DNA from: Pontibacter populi
Lineage (GTDB): Bacteria; Bacteroidota; Bacteroidia; Cytophagales; Hymenobacteraceae
Assembly: GCF_019336435.1 (NCBI RefSeq)
Contig: NZ_JAHWXQ010000001.1
Span: forward strand, 434,001 to 498,000
Length of the DNA stretch: 64,000 nucleotides
Reading direction: 5' to 3'
In this document: positions 1 through 8,318 of the stretch, piece after piece
Numbering within the stretch: the first letter of the stretch is position 1
Layout of the letters: each line of letters opens with the position of its first letter
Program-made: the position numbers and the translations under genes
The notes under the pieces: generated by a model
Database searches by the model: none
Told to the model about the DNA's origin: nothing
The model's input: only the letters and a program-made list of their open reading frames with translations

Positions 1-2616
1 GATCGCTGCAAAGGCCTCCGGATTGAGCAGCTTCGACAACAAGCCGGCTTCAAAGATCAACGGCTGGCTTGTCGTTATCAGGCGGCCGTTGCGGTCGTAC
101 AGGTTTATATCGGTTTCAGAGATAGCCGCAATATCAGAGATCCGCTTCTGCAATTCGCTCCTGTTTTCCAGCACGCCTGTGCCAATAAGCGCATTCAGGT
201 TTCCCTGTATAGCTTTACCGCGTTGCTCGTAAGTGGTCTTCAGGTCCTTTTTGTATGATGCCGTAACCAAACTGGCAATGGCAATACTAACCAGCAGCAA
301 AGGCAACAGAATACCAAAATTAAGGAACACCTGTATCTTGGTACTGAAATTAGGCCTGAACTCCCGGATATAGTTGCGATTGTATAACAGGATGAGAAGC
401 CCAAGCAGGATAAAGCCTGCCATAAAAATAAGGAACAGGAAAGAGAAGTTGGAAAGTACCTCGGTGGCACTATATTTCTCGTTGGTTACAACCAGTACCT
501 TATCCTTACCGGCCACTACACCAAAATGGTGGTAATCTCCCTGGTTATGGCCGTCTCTGTAAAATTCTGAATGACCAATGTGGTCGGGATTAAGGTTGGT
601 GGCATAGTCGTATTCACCCTCGCTGTAGCTTAGTTTCCTGTTTTCGTAAATAGCGTAGCTTAGCAAATCCATCCGGAAAGGCTGGTTATGCTGCTGGCCT
701 GAAAGCAGCTCCGGCACCAAACTATGAGGCAGTAACTTCTGCAGACTCAACTGCAAAACTATAGTTCCTTTCTGCCCATAAGCCAACGGCACTTCTATGA
801 GTTTGAGATATAAGCGCGAATTATACCTGGCCGGGTTCTGCACTAAAAACAGGTTCTTCCGTTCGGTACGGTTCTCGGGAGTATCGTATTTGCGTAGCAG
901 CTCCTGCAACGTAGCGGCCGTAGTATCGGCACTTTCCAGGGAGTTGCCCTTGCTATCGAACAGAAGCACATTCGTTTCATACTTATCAAAATAATCGCGA
1001 AGGTACTGCTTGGAAATCTTGCGTTTTATGAAGGATGCATCTACATACGGGCCCAGCATTTTCAGCCGTATCAGTCCATCTTTCGCTATCTTATCCGCTA
1101 CCTCATCCAGGAAAAACTCCCCCACCACATCATTTCCCTGTATAATACTGGATGCAAACGACTGCTTGTATAGTTTAACCTCGTTCTGGTAATGCCTGAA
1201 AAGCGCAAATGCTCCGGTCATGGCGCTCATCATTATCACCAGCAAAATGAACAGGTAAGAACGGTAAGCGGCACTGACTACATTTTTATGCTGCGCCGAT
1301 AAAATGATGATGACCCAAAACAACGTACCGATCAAAACAACTCCCCAGAACTGTAGTTTGGCCAGCACCGTGATCAGCAGCAACACCAAACTGATCAGGA
1401 ACAATAAACGGTAAGGCCAGGCTTTCTTTTCTTTGTAGAGTAAAACAACGGTTGCAGTGGTAAGCATGTAAGCAAAACCGCATAGCGCCATGGTATGCAG
1501 CAGCATAATGCTGTAAAGTATTATTTTGTATTTCGAAAACTCCAGCGACTGGTTGATATCCAGTATGAGCGGCGAATTGTGGTAGATGCCATAGTAGAAC
1601 AGGAACAGCACTATAAGCAACAGGTAAAAGCCCAGGATGCAACTTATAATGATAGGCCGTCTATAGTTCAGCTCAATCGTTTTGAGTTGTGTCAGTACGT
1701 TATTCTTATAAAACAGGTACAAGCCTGCTGCAGCAACTATAAGCAGCAGCAAAATATTAAGTGCCAGATCGCCAATGGACGGAGACCAGCGGGAGGCGGC
1801 ATAAAGTCTGGGGTCGAATAACTCTGTATCAGCAATAGCAAAGGGCAGGTTAAACACCAGTAGCACAATACGCAACAGTATTAGCATGACTAACAGCGTA
1901 ATTACGCCTTTGCCATGTTTTCCGTGCTGTACCTGTTGCCGGCAATAAACTATAGCAGCAGTTACATAAAGTATAATCCCAAGGAGTAACAGGGTTAACT
2001 GTGTTGTTTGCCTGCTTTGGTCTACTTCATTTTCGTTAAGATCTACAGAGAACAGGTAATCGCCCTGAGGTGATCTTACCTGCGGCAAGCGAATTCTAGG
2101 GTCAGGAACAATACCGGCTACAGGCTGGTCGAATATTTCTTCCGAAAGTGACTTGTTCAGGTATTCGTTCTTAATGCGGTAATCTGTTTCCAGGGGAATA
2201 TAGACGAATATTTTATAGCCTTTTGCCTGATGCGGTACAACTATAAAAGATCCATATTCGCTGCTTGCAAAGGCTACCTTTTTTGCTTCGGGTGCAACAT
2301 CCAAGTCCGTAATAGCCACATCCGCCGACCAGAATACGATGTGGTTATTTTTGTAGACCAGTGTCGGGTAATCTGTTTTATCGAGCAGGGAAGAAAAGGA
2401 AACGGTTTCCGGGCTTAGTTGCCGGCCTATAGTTACGGCCTGTGTTTTGGCTTTGGCAATACAATAAAGTGTGCGCTGCTGTATAGTTGCAAGCTTTTTC
2501 TGATTCCCTGAAAAGATGGAAGGTGCCGGAATTACATAGAAATGAATAGCCGCCGTAGCTACGAAACATAGCAACGACAGTAGAAGAAGTATAAAGGGTG
2601 TTACCTTCCGATTCAA
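1..2616 (-). CDS. Multi-pass membrane sensor protein, probable histidine kinase N-terminal part (partial, runs off left edge)
   Basis: An open frame of 872 codons continues uninterrupted from a TTG at 2616 to base 1. An in-frame TAG lies two codons upstream and there is no early ATG, so TTG is the likely start. The protein opens with a signal-anchor (residues about 7-25) and an extracytoplasmic domain to about 200. A cluster of about seven hydrophobic segments follows (about 202-460). A second extracytoplasmic domain (about 470-715) is followed by two more membrane segments near 720-740 and 757-777, and then a third sensor-like stretch. No HisKA or HATPase motif lies inside the window. The arrangement resembles large Hymenobacteraceae sensor kinases whose catalytic part would lie to the left, which is inference. 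It is in the same direction as the oxidase operon, 66 bp after the DUF983 gene, with no terminator seen between, so read-through is possible. Confidence 0.6.
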   Translation of the reverse strand, partial: MNRKVTPFILLLLSLLCFVATAAIHFYVIPAPSIFSGNQKKLATIQQRTLYCIAKAKTQAVTIGRQLSPETVSFSSLLDKTDYPTLVYKNNHIVFWSADVAITDLDVAPEAKKVAFASSEYGSFIVVPHQAKGYKIFVYIPLETDYRIKNEYLNKSLSEEIFDQPVAGIVPDPRIRLPQVRSPQGDYLFSVDLNENEVDQSRQTTQLTLLLLGIILYVTAAIVYCRQQVQHGKHGKGVITLLVMLILLRIVLLVFNLPFAIADTELFDPRLYAASRWSPSIGDLALNILLLLIVAAAGLYLFYKNNVLTQLKTIELNYRRPIIISCILGFYLLLIVLFLFYYGIYHNSPLILDINQSLEFSKYKIILYSIMLLHTMALCGFAYMLTTATVVLLYKEKKAWPYRLLFLISLVLLLITVLAKLQFWGVVLIGTLFWVIIILSAQHKNVVSAAYRSYLFILLVIMMSAMTGAFALFRHYQNEVKLYKQSFASSIIQGNDVVGEFFLDEVADKIAKDGLIRLKMLGPYVDASFIKRKISKQYLRDYFDKYETNVLLFDSKGNSLESADTTAATLQELLRKYDTPENRTERKNLFLVQNPARYNSRLYLKLIEVPLAYGQKGTIVLQLSLQKLLPHSLVPELLSGQQHNQPFRMDLLSYAIYENRKLSYSEGEYDYATNLNPDHIGHSEFYRDGHNQGDYHHFGVVAGKDKVLVVTNEKYSATEVLSNFSFLFLIFMAGFILLGLLILLYNRNYIREFRPNFSTKIQVFLNFGILLPLLLVSIAIASLVTASYKKDLKTTYEQRGKAIQGNLNALIGTGVLENRSELQKRISDIAAISETDINLYDRNGRLITTSQPLIFEAGLLSKLLNPEAFAAI

Positions 2617-2682
2617 GATCTAACAGTTTATCCCACGAATTTAACTAAAACGCAGGATAAGCCCTATTGATTCAGTACAGAT

Positions 2683-3069
2683 TTATACCTTGTTATAGGT
2701 GGGATTATAGTTAATGCCTGAAAAAAAGTGCAGCATCAGCACGCGGGAGTAACGGAACAGGACAGGAGCTGCCAGAATTACGACAGCGGCGACCGTACTA
2801 ATGTACACCCATGTAGGCGGATCTCCGGCCAGGTTATAAAGCAGCACGCCAACTATAAAAACAATTGCTACCGAAAAACCATAGCTAATATACATGGCGC
2901 CGTAAAAAAGACCTACTTCTACTTCGTAATGAAGACCACATACCGGGCAGTCCTCATACATGCTATCGAATTTGCGAAGGTTGTAAGCCGGATGTGTGAA
3001 TATTTTACCTTGACGGCAACGTGGGCAACGGCAATTTAAAATAGCCCCTGCTTTAGATGGTACCGCCAT
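2683..3069 (-). CDS. DUF983 family membrane protein
   Basis: 128 residues. The N-terminus carries two CxxC pairs, CPRC (near 15-18) and CPVC (near 41-44), forming a probable zinc ribbon. Two hydrophobic helices (about 58-80 and 88-108) follow. This is the normal layout of DUF983 proteins, whose biochemical function is not established but which often sit beside cytochrome oxidase genes. The start overlaps the preceding 91-residue gene by 17 bp, which indicates co-transcription and probably translational coupling. It is the last gene of the respiratory unit. A role in oxidase assembly is inferred from position only. Confidence 0.85.
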   Translation of the reverse strand: MAVPSKAGAILNCRCPRCRQGKIFTHPAYNLRKFDSMYEDCPVCGLHYEVEVGLFYGAMYISYGFSVAIVFIVGVLLYNLAGDPPTWVYISTVAAVVILAAPVLFRYSRVLMLHFFSGINYNPTYNKV

Positions 3070-3328
3070 TCTTATTTTTCTTGTTGCTCTTGTACCATAA
3101 AAAGCCTACTGTTCCGATCAGGATATATGGTATTGCCATCAGGTACAAAATACCTGTGTTCAATCCGGAACCAACTGCAGAATCAGCCTCTGTTTTGCCG
3201 GTTCCCACATTAGACTCAACTGTAGCGCGGCACATGGCGCACTGGCTATAGCTGTCCGTAGTTGTGGCAAGCATAAGCCCCAAAACGAAAACTATAGTTG
3301 CCAAACCTTTGATTGTTAACTTTTTCAT
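3053..3328 (-). CDS. Small exported CxxC membrane protein of the oxidase operon
   Basis: 91 residues. A cleavable-looking signal sequence (about 1-28, ending in SYSQ) is followed at once by a CAMC motif, a short polar stretch rich in Gly, Ser and Thr, one membrane helix (about 60-80) and a lysine/asparagine-rich cytoplasmic tail. I recognise the type only as a conserved hypothetical protein of Bacteroidota oxidase operons. The exposed cysteine pair just outside the membrane would suit a copper, heme or thiol-handling assembly factor, but that is inference from the motif and from its place between the DUF420 and DUF983 genes. No enzymatic domain is visible. Confidence 0.7.
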   Translation of the reverse strand: MKKLTIKGLATIVFVLGLMLATTTDSYSQCAMCRATVESNVGTGKTEADSAVGSGLNTGILYLMAIPYILIGTVGFLWYKSNKKNKNGGTI

Positions 3329-3358
3329 ATGCCCAACAAGTAATTTACTTTACGTAAT

Positions 3359-3916
3359 TTAATTATAATATGGCGAAATAAGCAGGTAAACCAACACACC
3401 CGAAATTGCCACATACAACCAGATCGGGAAGGTCCAGCGGGATATGCGACGATGACGCGAAAGCTGATTTGTAATGCCAAAATAAACCGAGAGCAATACC
3501 AACGGAACTATAACTACCGCTAGCACAATATGCGTAAGCAGTACAAAATAATAAATATACTTTAGTGCGCCCTCTCCACCATAGATAGTACGTTCTCCTA
3601 AAAAGTGGTAGGTCACATACGATACCAGGAAGATAGCCGATAAGCCAAACGCTGTAAGCATTGAAGCGCGGTGCACTTTAATGTTATTACGTTTAATGCT
3701 ATAGTACCCAACTATAAGCGCAATAGCCGTTAATGAATTCAGTATAGCATGCAATGGCGGTTGAAATGAAACGTCAACGGAGGCATCTGCTACTGATTTA
3801 TCGAGGAAGAACAGAGCCGCTACAGCCACCGGAATTAAAATCGACAACGTAGCGATCAGGAACATCATGCGCCTTTCGCGGGCGGCATTGGCATTATTTA
3901 CTTTTACTGTACTCAT
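3359..3916 (-). CDS. DUF420 family membrane protein (CtaM-like oxidase maturation factor)
   Basis: 185 residues with about five membrane helices. Histidines occur near membrane edges, in a KVHRAS motif after helix 2, a YHFLGE motif, LTHIVL and SRHRRISRW, all typical of DUF420. DUF420 proteins include CtaM of Firmicutes, which is needed for activity of an aa3-type oxidase, so a maturation role is a reasonable family-based inference. The chosen start overlaps the end of the Sco gene by 23 bp. An internal Met at residue 17 would remove the overlap, so the exact N-terminus is uncertain. Confidence 0.8.
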   Translation of the reverse strand: MSTVKVNNANAARERRMMFLIATLSILIPVAVAALFFLDKSVADASVDVSFQPPLHAILNSLTAIALIVGYYSIKRNNIKVHRASMLTAFGLSAIFLVSYVTYHFLGERTIYGGEGALKYIYYFVLLTHIVLAVVIVPLVLLSVYFGITNQLSRHRRISRWTFPIWLYVAISGVLVYLLISPYYN

Positions 3917-4562
3917 CTAATAGAACGTTAATCTCCAGTATAAGCCTGTCCACGTCGGTTACACTGGTACCTTTATAAACTCCTCTTACCTTATTCTCTT
4001 TATCCACCAGCATAAACCTATCGCTGTGTAAAAAATCTTCAGGGCCGCCGGTCTTTTGCAAAGGCAGTTTAAAACCATTTTGTGCTAAACTATAGATTTC
4101 CTTCTTGCTACCAGTCAGGAAATGCCACTTTGTTGTATCAGCGCTATATTCTGCTGCATACCCTTTTAATACACTGGCAGAATCTTCTTCAGGCTTGGTT
4201 GTAATAGAAACAAGTGCAATAGTTGGATTGTTCTGGTAAGCGTCCTGCACCCGTACTAACTGAGAACTCATTTTGCGGCATAGGTCCGGGCAATCAGTGT
4301 AAAAAAAGTTTACAACATAAATCTTGCCCTGCAGATCGGCCTGCGAAAAAGAATTGCTGCTCTGGTCGGTAAGTGTAAAATCCTGCACTGTCTGGAAAAG
4401 CGTATCGCCTTTCTCGTTAAGCAGAACTTCTCCTTTATCATTTGTTTCGGGGTAGTAGCCTTTTACTTTAAAATGATGCTCCCCGAAAGTATAGATAAAT
4501 ATAAAAACGAAAATAGGCACTAATATCAGGAGTCCTAACATTAGTGCCTTTATCTTACGCAT
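3894..4562 (-). CDS. SCO1/SenC family copper chaperone for cytochrome oxidase
   Basis: 222 residues from the ATG at 4562. A longer frame reaches 4622 but would overlap the subunit IV gene, whereas the ATG at 4562 directly precedes a signal-anchor (MRKIKALML...) and leaves a 10-bp gap. The thioredoxin-like domain contains the Sco copper site: CPDLC (CxxxC) in the FFYTDCPDLC segment and a distant histidine in DFLHSD. All three copper ligands are therefore present. Sco proteins deliver copper to the CuA site of oxidase subunit II outside the cytoplasmic membrane. Its place after the oxidase structural genes agrees with service to the CtaC encoded here. Confidence 0.93.
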   Translation of the reverse strand: MRKIKALMLGLLILVPIFVFIFIYTFGEHHFKVKGYYPETNDKGEVLLNEKGDTLFQTVQDFTLTDQSSNSFSQADLQGKIYVVNFFYTDCPDLCRKMSSQLVRVQDAYQNNPTIALVSITTKPEEDSASVLKGYAAEYSADTTKWHFLTGSKKEIYSLAQNGFKLPLQKTGGPEDFLHSDRFMLVDKENKVRGVYKGTSVTDVDRLILEINVLLDEYSKSK

Positions 4563-4572
4563 GTAGTCTTCT

Positions 4573-4914
4573 TTATTTGAAATAATTGGTAATGGACTCG
4601 AAGTAGTAACTACCTTCTGCAATTAGTGCTACCATAAGCCAGGTTACCAGTGCCATTGGTAAAAGTATAGACCATATAAGCACTTTTGATTCGTGCTTTA
4701 AGTGCATAAACTCCCCTACAATGTAAAATGCCTTGAAAATGGTAAGGATAATAAAGATAGAGTTACGAACTGTACTGGCTTCCATTGTAAAAGCAAATAT
4801 AAATTCTACTGCTGTTAGTGCTACCAGTATGATGAAAGTTCTCCAGATCGCTTTCGTTTGCGGTTTCGGAACTTCTCCAGCTGTATTAAAATCTTGTTCG
4901 TGATGCGTTGCCAT
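4573..4914 (-). CDS. Cytochrome c oxidase subunit IV (prokaryotic COX4 type)
   Basis: 113 residues. A short hydrophilic N-terminus with histidines is followed by three membrane helices (about 24-44, 50-70 and 80-103), the usual form of bacterial oxidase subunit IV. The TAVEF motif in helix 1 and the FMHLKHE loop after helix 2 are typical. It follows the two subunit III genes and precedes sco. It is an accessory, non-catalytic membrane subunit of the heme-copper oxidase. Identification rests on length, topology and position more than on catalytic residues. Confidence 0.85.
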   Translation of the reverse strand: MATHHEQDFNTAGEVPKPQTKAIWRTFIILVALTAVEFIFAFTMEASTVRNSIFIILTIFKAFYIVGEFMHLKHESKVLIWSILLPMALVTWLMVALIAEGSYYFESITNYFK

Positions 4915-4983
4915 ATGTTATAACGTTTATACCTGTTATTACTGTTAAGTGCTTTGCAGGTAATTAGTTTATACTTTGTTCTG

Positions 4984-5730
4984 TTAGATCAGGTAGAAGA
5001 ATGTGAAAACGAATACCCATACAAGGTCAACAAAGTGCCAGTACAGACCAACTTTCTCAACCATCTCGTAATGCCCGCGTCTGTGGTACACTCCGTTAAC
5101 AGTGTTAATAAATATCATTACCAGCATGATCCAGCCAGTGAATACGTGCGTACCGTGGAAACCTGTAATAAAGAAGAACAGATCTGCAAACAACGGCGGG
5201 CCATATTGGTTCATGGTCAGGTTGGCACCCATTATAGTTGTACCATCAGCTAACTGCAATCCTACGCCATCACCTGCAATAAAGTGTGACCATTCCCATG
5301 CCTGACAACCAAGGAAAGTTGCACCAAACAGGATAGTCCATAGTAGCCACTTCTGCACATCATTCTTATCCATTCTGTGTCCGGCTTCAACGGCAAGTAC
5401 CATTGTTACAGAACTAAGAATCAGAATCATTGTCATTAATGCCACGAATGCAAGCGGAAGATCCATGCCATGCAGACCAGGGAATGCATTAAATACTTTT
5501 TCAGGAATTGGCCACCACTCAGTAGAGAAAGTGAAATCTTCAGCTTTTCCGGTATAGGCCAGGTTGCTATGACGCGACAAACCATAAACGATCAGAAAGG
5601 CGCCAAATGTAAATGCATCGGACAGCAGGAAAAACCACATCATGAGTTTTCCATAGCTCGCTTTCAATGGTTCATTGCCACCATCCCATGTACCTGTATT
5701 AGGTGCTTCCAGCGTAGTTGATGTAGACAT
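4984..5730 (-). CDS. ctaE: Cytochrome c oxidase subunit III
   Basis: 248 residues with about seven membrane helices. Family signatures visible are GCQAWEWSHF in the middle, FFITGFHGTHVFTGW before the last helices, and a C-terminal YWHFVDLVWVFVF segment. The acidic residue within WEW and the conserved histidines correspond to the lipid and proton-uptake-associated core of subunit III. It lies 20 bp after a second, shorter subunit III gene. The gene is in the same orientation and tightly spaced with its neighbours, so it belongs to the operon. Confidence 0.95.
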   Translation of the reverse strand: MSTSTTLEAPNTGTWDGGNEPLKASYGKLMMWFFLLSDAFTFGAFLIVYGLSRHSNLAYTGKAEDFTFSTEWWPIPEKVFNAFPGLHGMDLPLAFVALMTMILILSSVTMVLAVEAGHRMDKNDVQKWLLWTILFGATFLGCQAWEWSHFIAGDGVGLQLADGTTIMGANLTMNQYGPPLFADLFFFITGFHGTHVFTGWIMLVMIFINTVNGVYHRRGHYEMVEKVGLYWHFVDLVWVFVFTFFYLI

Positions 5731-5750
5731 AGTTTATGTATAAAACGTGT

Positions 5751-6329
5751 TTAGTGATTTACCAGTAAAAAGAAGTACAAATATAGCCAAAGTCCGCCTA
5801 AAAAGTGCCAATACGTTGTACATAACTGTATACGCACCATTTTTTTAGAGTGCACTTTATATTTGAAGCTCGCTATCAATAGGATAGCTAAAAATATCAA
5901 TCCTGTTATTAAGTGAAAACCGTGAACTCCTGTAAGTACATACAGAAATGAGCCGGCTGGGTTACTGTCAACGCCACCAAAGTAAACGTTATTCTGCACC
6001 AAATCGCCCCAGGCACTCAGCTGTCCATATAAAAAGACAATACCTAATACCATTGTAAGGACCAACATGATTTTAACCATGCTTAGGTTATTTTTTTTGG
6101 CTGCAAAATAAGCCCACTGCATTGTAATACTGCTTAGTATAATTACCGCAGTATTGATGATGAACATCTGTGGCAGGTCGAATTCCAGCCAGTTGCCTTC
6201 TTCGCGTCTTACGATATAAGCACTGGTAAAAGCACCGAACATCATCAGGATACTGATAATGATAAGCCAGAGCGCAAATTTAAGCGGGTGAACGCCTGCG
6301 GAATTTTGATTTTCTATGTTCGTAACCAT
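5751..6329 (-). CDS. Second, shorter cytochrome c oxidase subunit III
   Basis: 192 residues and about five membrane helices, shorter than classical seven-helix subunit III. Subunit III signatures are present: FLYVLTGVHGFHLITG and the C-terminal YWHFLGGLWLYLYF. It begins 2 bp upstream of ctaB's stop position and is followed 20 bp later by the longer subunit III gene. The two are clearly homologous in their C-terminal halves but differ in length and N-terminus, so they are paralogous subunits and not a split gene. Paired subunit III genes occur in other Bacteroidota oxidase operons. Whether both enter the same complex cannot be told from sequence. Confidence 0.92.
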   Translation of the reverse strand: MVTNIENQNSAGVHPLKFALWLIIISILMMFGAFTSAYIVRREEGNWLEFDLPQMFIINTAVIILSSITMQWAYFAAKKNNLSMVKIMLVLTMVLGIVFLYGQLSAWGDLVQNNVYFGGVDSNPAGSFLYVLTGVHGFHLITGLIFLAILLIASFKYKVHSKKMVRIQLCTTYWHFLGGLWLYLYFFLLVNH

Positions 6330-6331
6330 GG

Positions 6332-7234
6332 TTATAGGTTAACTTTATCTAAAACAAATGCGATCTGTACGATCGGTAAATATAAAAATGAGCCGAACAT
6401 AATATTCATGGCTGCTTTTTTAGTGCAGGTACGCATGAGATAAAATGTTTGGGCTAGGAACAGTACGCCACAAACTACTGCTATAAGCGCAGAGGTTGTT
6501 CCTGTCATACCAAATTGCAATGGTAACAGGCTAAACGGAATCAGTACCAAGGTATAGATCATGATCTGGAAAGCAGTTTTCAGATTTTTACCGCCAGCCA
6601 TCGGCAGCATTTTAAACCCTGCCTTCTTGTAATCATCATCCAACACCCAGGCAATCGCCCAGAAATGCGGGAACTGCCACATAAACTGAATGCCGAATAA
6701 TATCCAGGCTTCTACTCCTAAAACTCCTGTTGCTGCCACCCAACCTAATAGCGGAGGCATTGCGCCAGGAATAGCTCCTACAAACACACAGATTGGGCTT
6801 ACACGTTTAAGTGGCGTATAAACAAATCCGTATAGTATAAGCGAAAGTAACGATAAAGCCGCTGTCAGCACATTGAAGGTATATCCCAGAATCAGTAATC
6901 CTGCTACACCCGTAACTATACAAACACCAATTGCTTCAGCTACGCTAACCTGCCCGGTTGGCAATGGTCGCTTCGCTGTGCGTTTCATCAGTTTGTCGTG
7001 CTCTCTTTCAATGATCTGATTTATAATGTTAGCAGATCCTGTTACCAGCAATCCCCCAATCATTACAAGAGCTATCTCCCAGTAAGTAGCTACTGGCCTG
7101 CCAAGTATAAACCCGATAGCACTGGAAAAAGAGACCGTAAAGCTTAGCCTGAACTTCAGTAACTTGAAATATGCTGAGGCTTTAGTACCCATTCCAATTT
7201 GAGGCAGTAGCGTTTTCTTTTCTTCAATCAACAT
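6332..7234 (-). CDS. ctaB: Protoheme IX farnesyltransferase (heme O synthase)
   Basis: 300 residues from the ATG at 7234. A GTG three bases earlier overlaps the ctaA stop as TAGTGATG and could also serve. It is a UbiA-superfamily membrane prenyltransferase with about eight to nine helices. The prenyl-diphosphate/Mg binding region is seen as NIINQIIEREHDKLMKRT followed by KRPLPTG, and the second acidic motif is in DDDYKKAGFKMLP. It farnesylates heme B to heme O, the first step toward the heme A needed by CtaD. It overlaps or abuts ctaA, which encodes the next enzyme. Confidence 0.96.
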   Translation of the reverse strand: MLIEEKKTLLPQIGMGTKASAYFKLLKFRLSFTVSFSSAIGFILGRPVATYWEIALVMIGGLLVTGSANIINQIIEREHDKLMKRTAKRPLPTGQVSVAEAIGVCIVTGVAGLLILGYTFNVLTAALSLLSLILYGFVYTPLKRVSPICVFVGAIPGAMPPLLGWVAATGVLGVEAWILFGIQFMWQFPHFWAIAWVLDDDYKKAGFKMLPMAGGKNLKTAFQIMIYTLVLIPFSLLPLQFGMTGTTSALIAVVCGVLFLAQTFYLMRTCTKKAAMNIMFGSFLYLPIVQIAFVLDKVNL

Positions 7235-7236
7235 CA

Positions 7237-8310
7237 CTATACTATAGCTACCGACTTTTTATGCACCCTTTTAGATGCGTAATAATATATTATCAGAATC
7301 ATGAACTCCGCTCCGAACAATAACGCTGCAAACGTTAAGTGAAGCGGTTGCATTACCGGCGGCATTGCAAAGTAGGTCAGAATAACACCGAAAGTAACCT
7401 CTGCCAGCACTATAAAGAGCATCACATTGGTCCAACGGGTTAATCTTTGGTCTTTTAGCTGATAGATCAGGTAAGCAAGATATAGATGCATGCCTACTAC
7501 AACTATAGAAAAAGACCGGTGTATATAAAAACTTAAACCGAGGTTATCAATCCATTCCGCACGTAGCGCATTCCCCATGGTAAAAGCAACTATATCTATT
7601 TCTTCTCTGATCTGAGTGCCAAGCATTATCTGCCCGAACGTAGTTATAAGTACTGCCCAGATCATCACATTCAGCCTGCTGCTGAAAGGCAAAGTTGTTT
7701 TTTTATCGCGTTCTCTTACTCTTACAACAACATACTGCAACAAAGCAACAAGAACCAGCGCAAGCGCCATATGTATCGTAATCGTTATCGGTAACAGATT
7801 GGTAGATACAACGATAGACCCTAACCACCCTTGGAAACCAACGAGTATAAAACTAGCCAGCGATATGTAAAAAACAGAAGGGTCAGTTTTTAGAAAAGGT
7901 ATAGCGTAGAGTAAGGTCAGAAATATCAGAATGCCTATGGCAACACCAACCAGCCTGTTCAGGTACTCTATCCAAGTTTTGGTTACATTAAACTCCGTTT
8001 CGGTGTACTGACTCGGATGTGTAAAGATATACGCTGCTACCTTATCAAATCCAGCTTTATCCAGGTAACCTGCCAGCTTCTGATTTTTTTCAATCCTCTT
8101 CTGTTTGTATACCTCCAGGTAATCTTCTGGCAATTGGTTAACATTAGTTGGAGGAACCCAACTTCCAAAGCACTTAGGCCAGTCTGGGCAACCCATGCCT
8201 GATCCCGTACTTCTGACGATTCCTCCAACTAAGATTAGAAAGTAAACAGCAATTACTGTAAGTACCCCTATTCTTCTAAATTTTTGTTCCTTAGAAGATT
8301 TATTAACCAT
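7237..8310 (-). CDS. ctaA: Heme A synthase (COX15/CtaA family)
   Basis: 357 residues with about eight membrane helices. The N-terminus has the CtaA signature GGIVRSTGSGMGCPDWPKC just after helix 1, with a cysteine pair in the extracytoplasmic loop. Heme-ligand histidines appear in TIHMALAL, YIHRSF, VGMHLYL and QPLHLTFA. An inserted lysine-rich loop follows the first helix (about 55-100), as in the Bacteroidota form. The enzyme oxidises heme O to heme A. It lies directly downstream of ctaD (8-bp gap) and is coupled to ctaB. Confidence 0.96.
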   Translation of the reverse strand: MVNKSSKEQKFRRIGVLTVIAVYFLILVGGIVRSTGSGMGCPDWPKCFGSWVPPTNVNQLPEDYLEVYKQKRIEKNQKLAGYLDKAGFDKVAAYIFTHPSQYTETEFNVTKTWIEYLNRLVGVAIGILIFLTLLYAIPFLKTDPSVFYISLASFILVGFQGWLGSIVVSTNLLPITITIHMALALVLVALLQYVVVRVRERDKKTTLPFSSRLNVMIWAVLITTFGQIMLGTQIREEIDIVAFTMGNALRAEWIDNLGLSFYIHRSFSIVVVGMHLYLAYLIYQLKDQRLTRWTNVMLFIVLAEVTFGVILTYFAMPPVMQPLHLTFAALLFGAEFMILIIYYYASKRVHKKSVAIV

Positions 8311-8318
8311 TAATGAAA

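Noticed and set aside
4984-6329. A single subunit III gene split by frameshift
   Set aside because: Both proteins contain complete, overlapping homologous C-terminal regions, so they are two genes.
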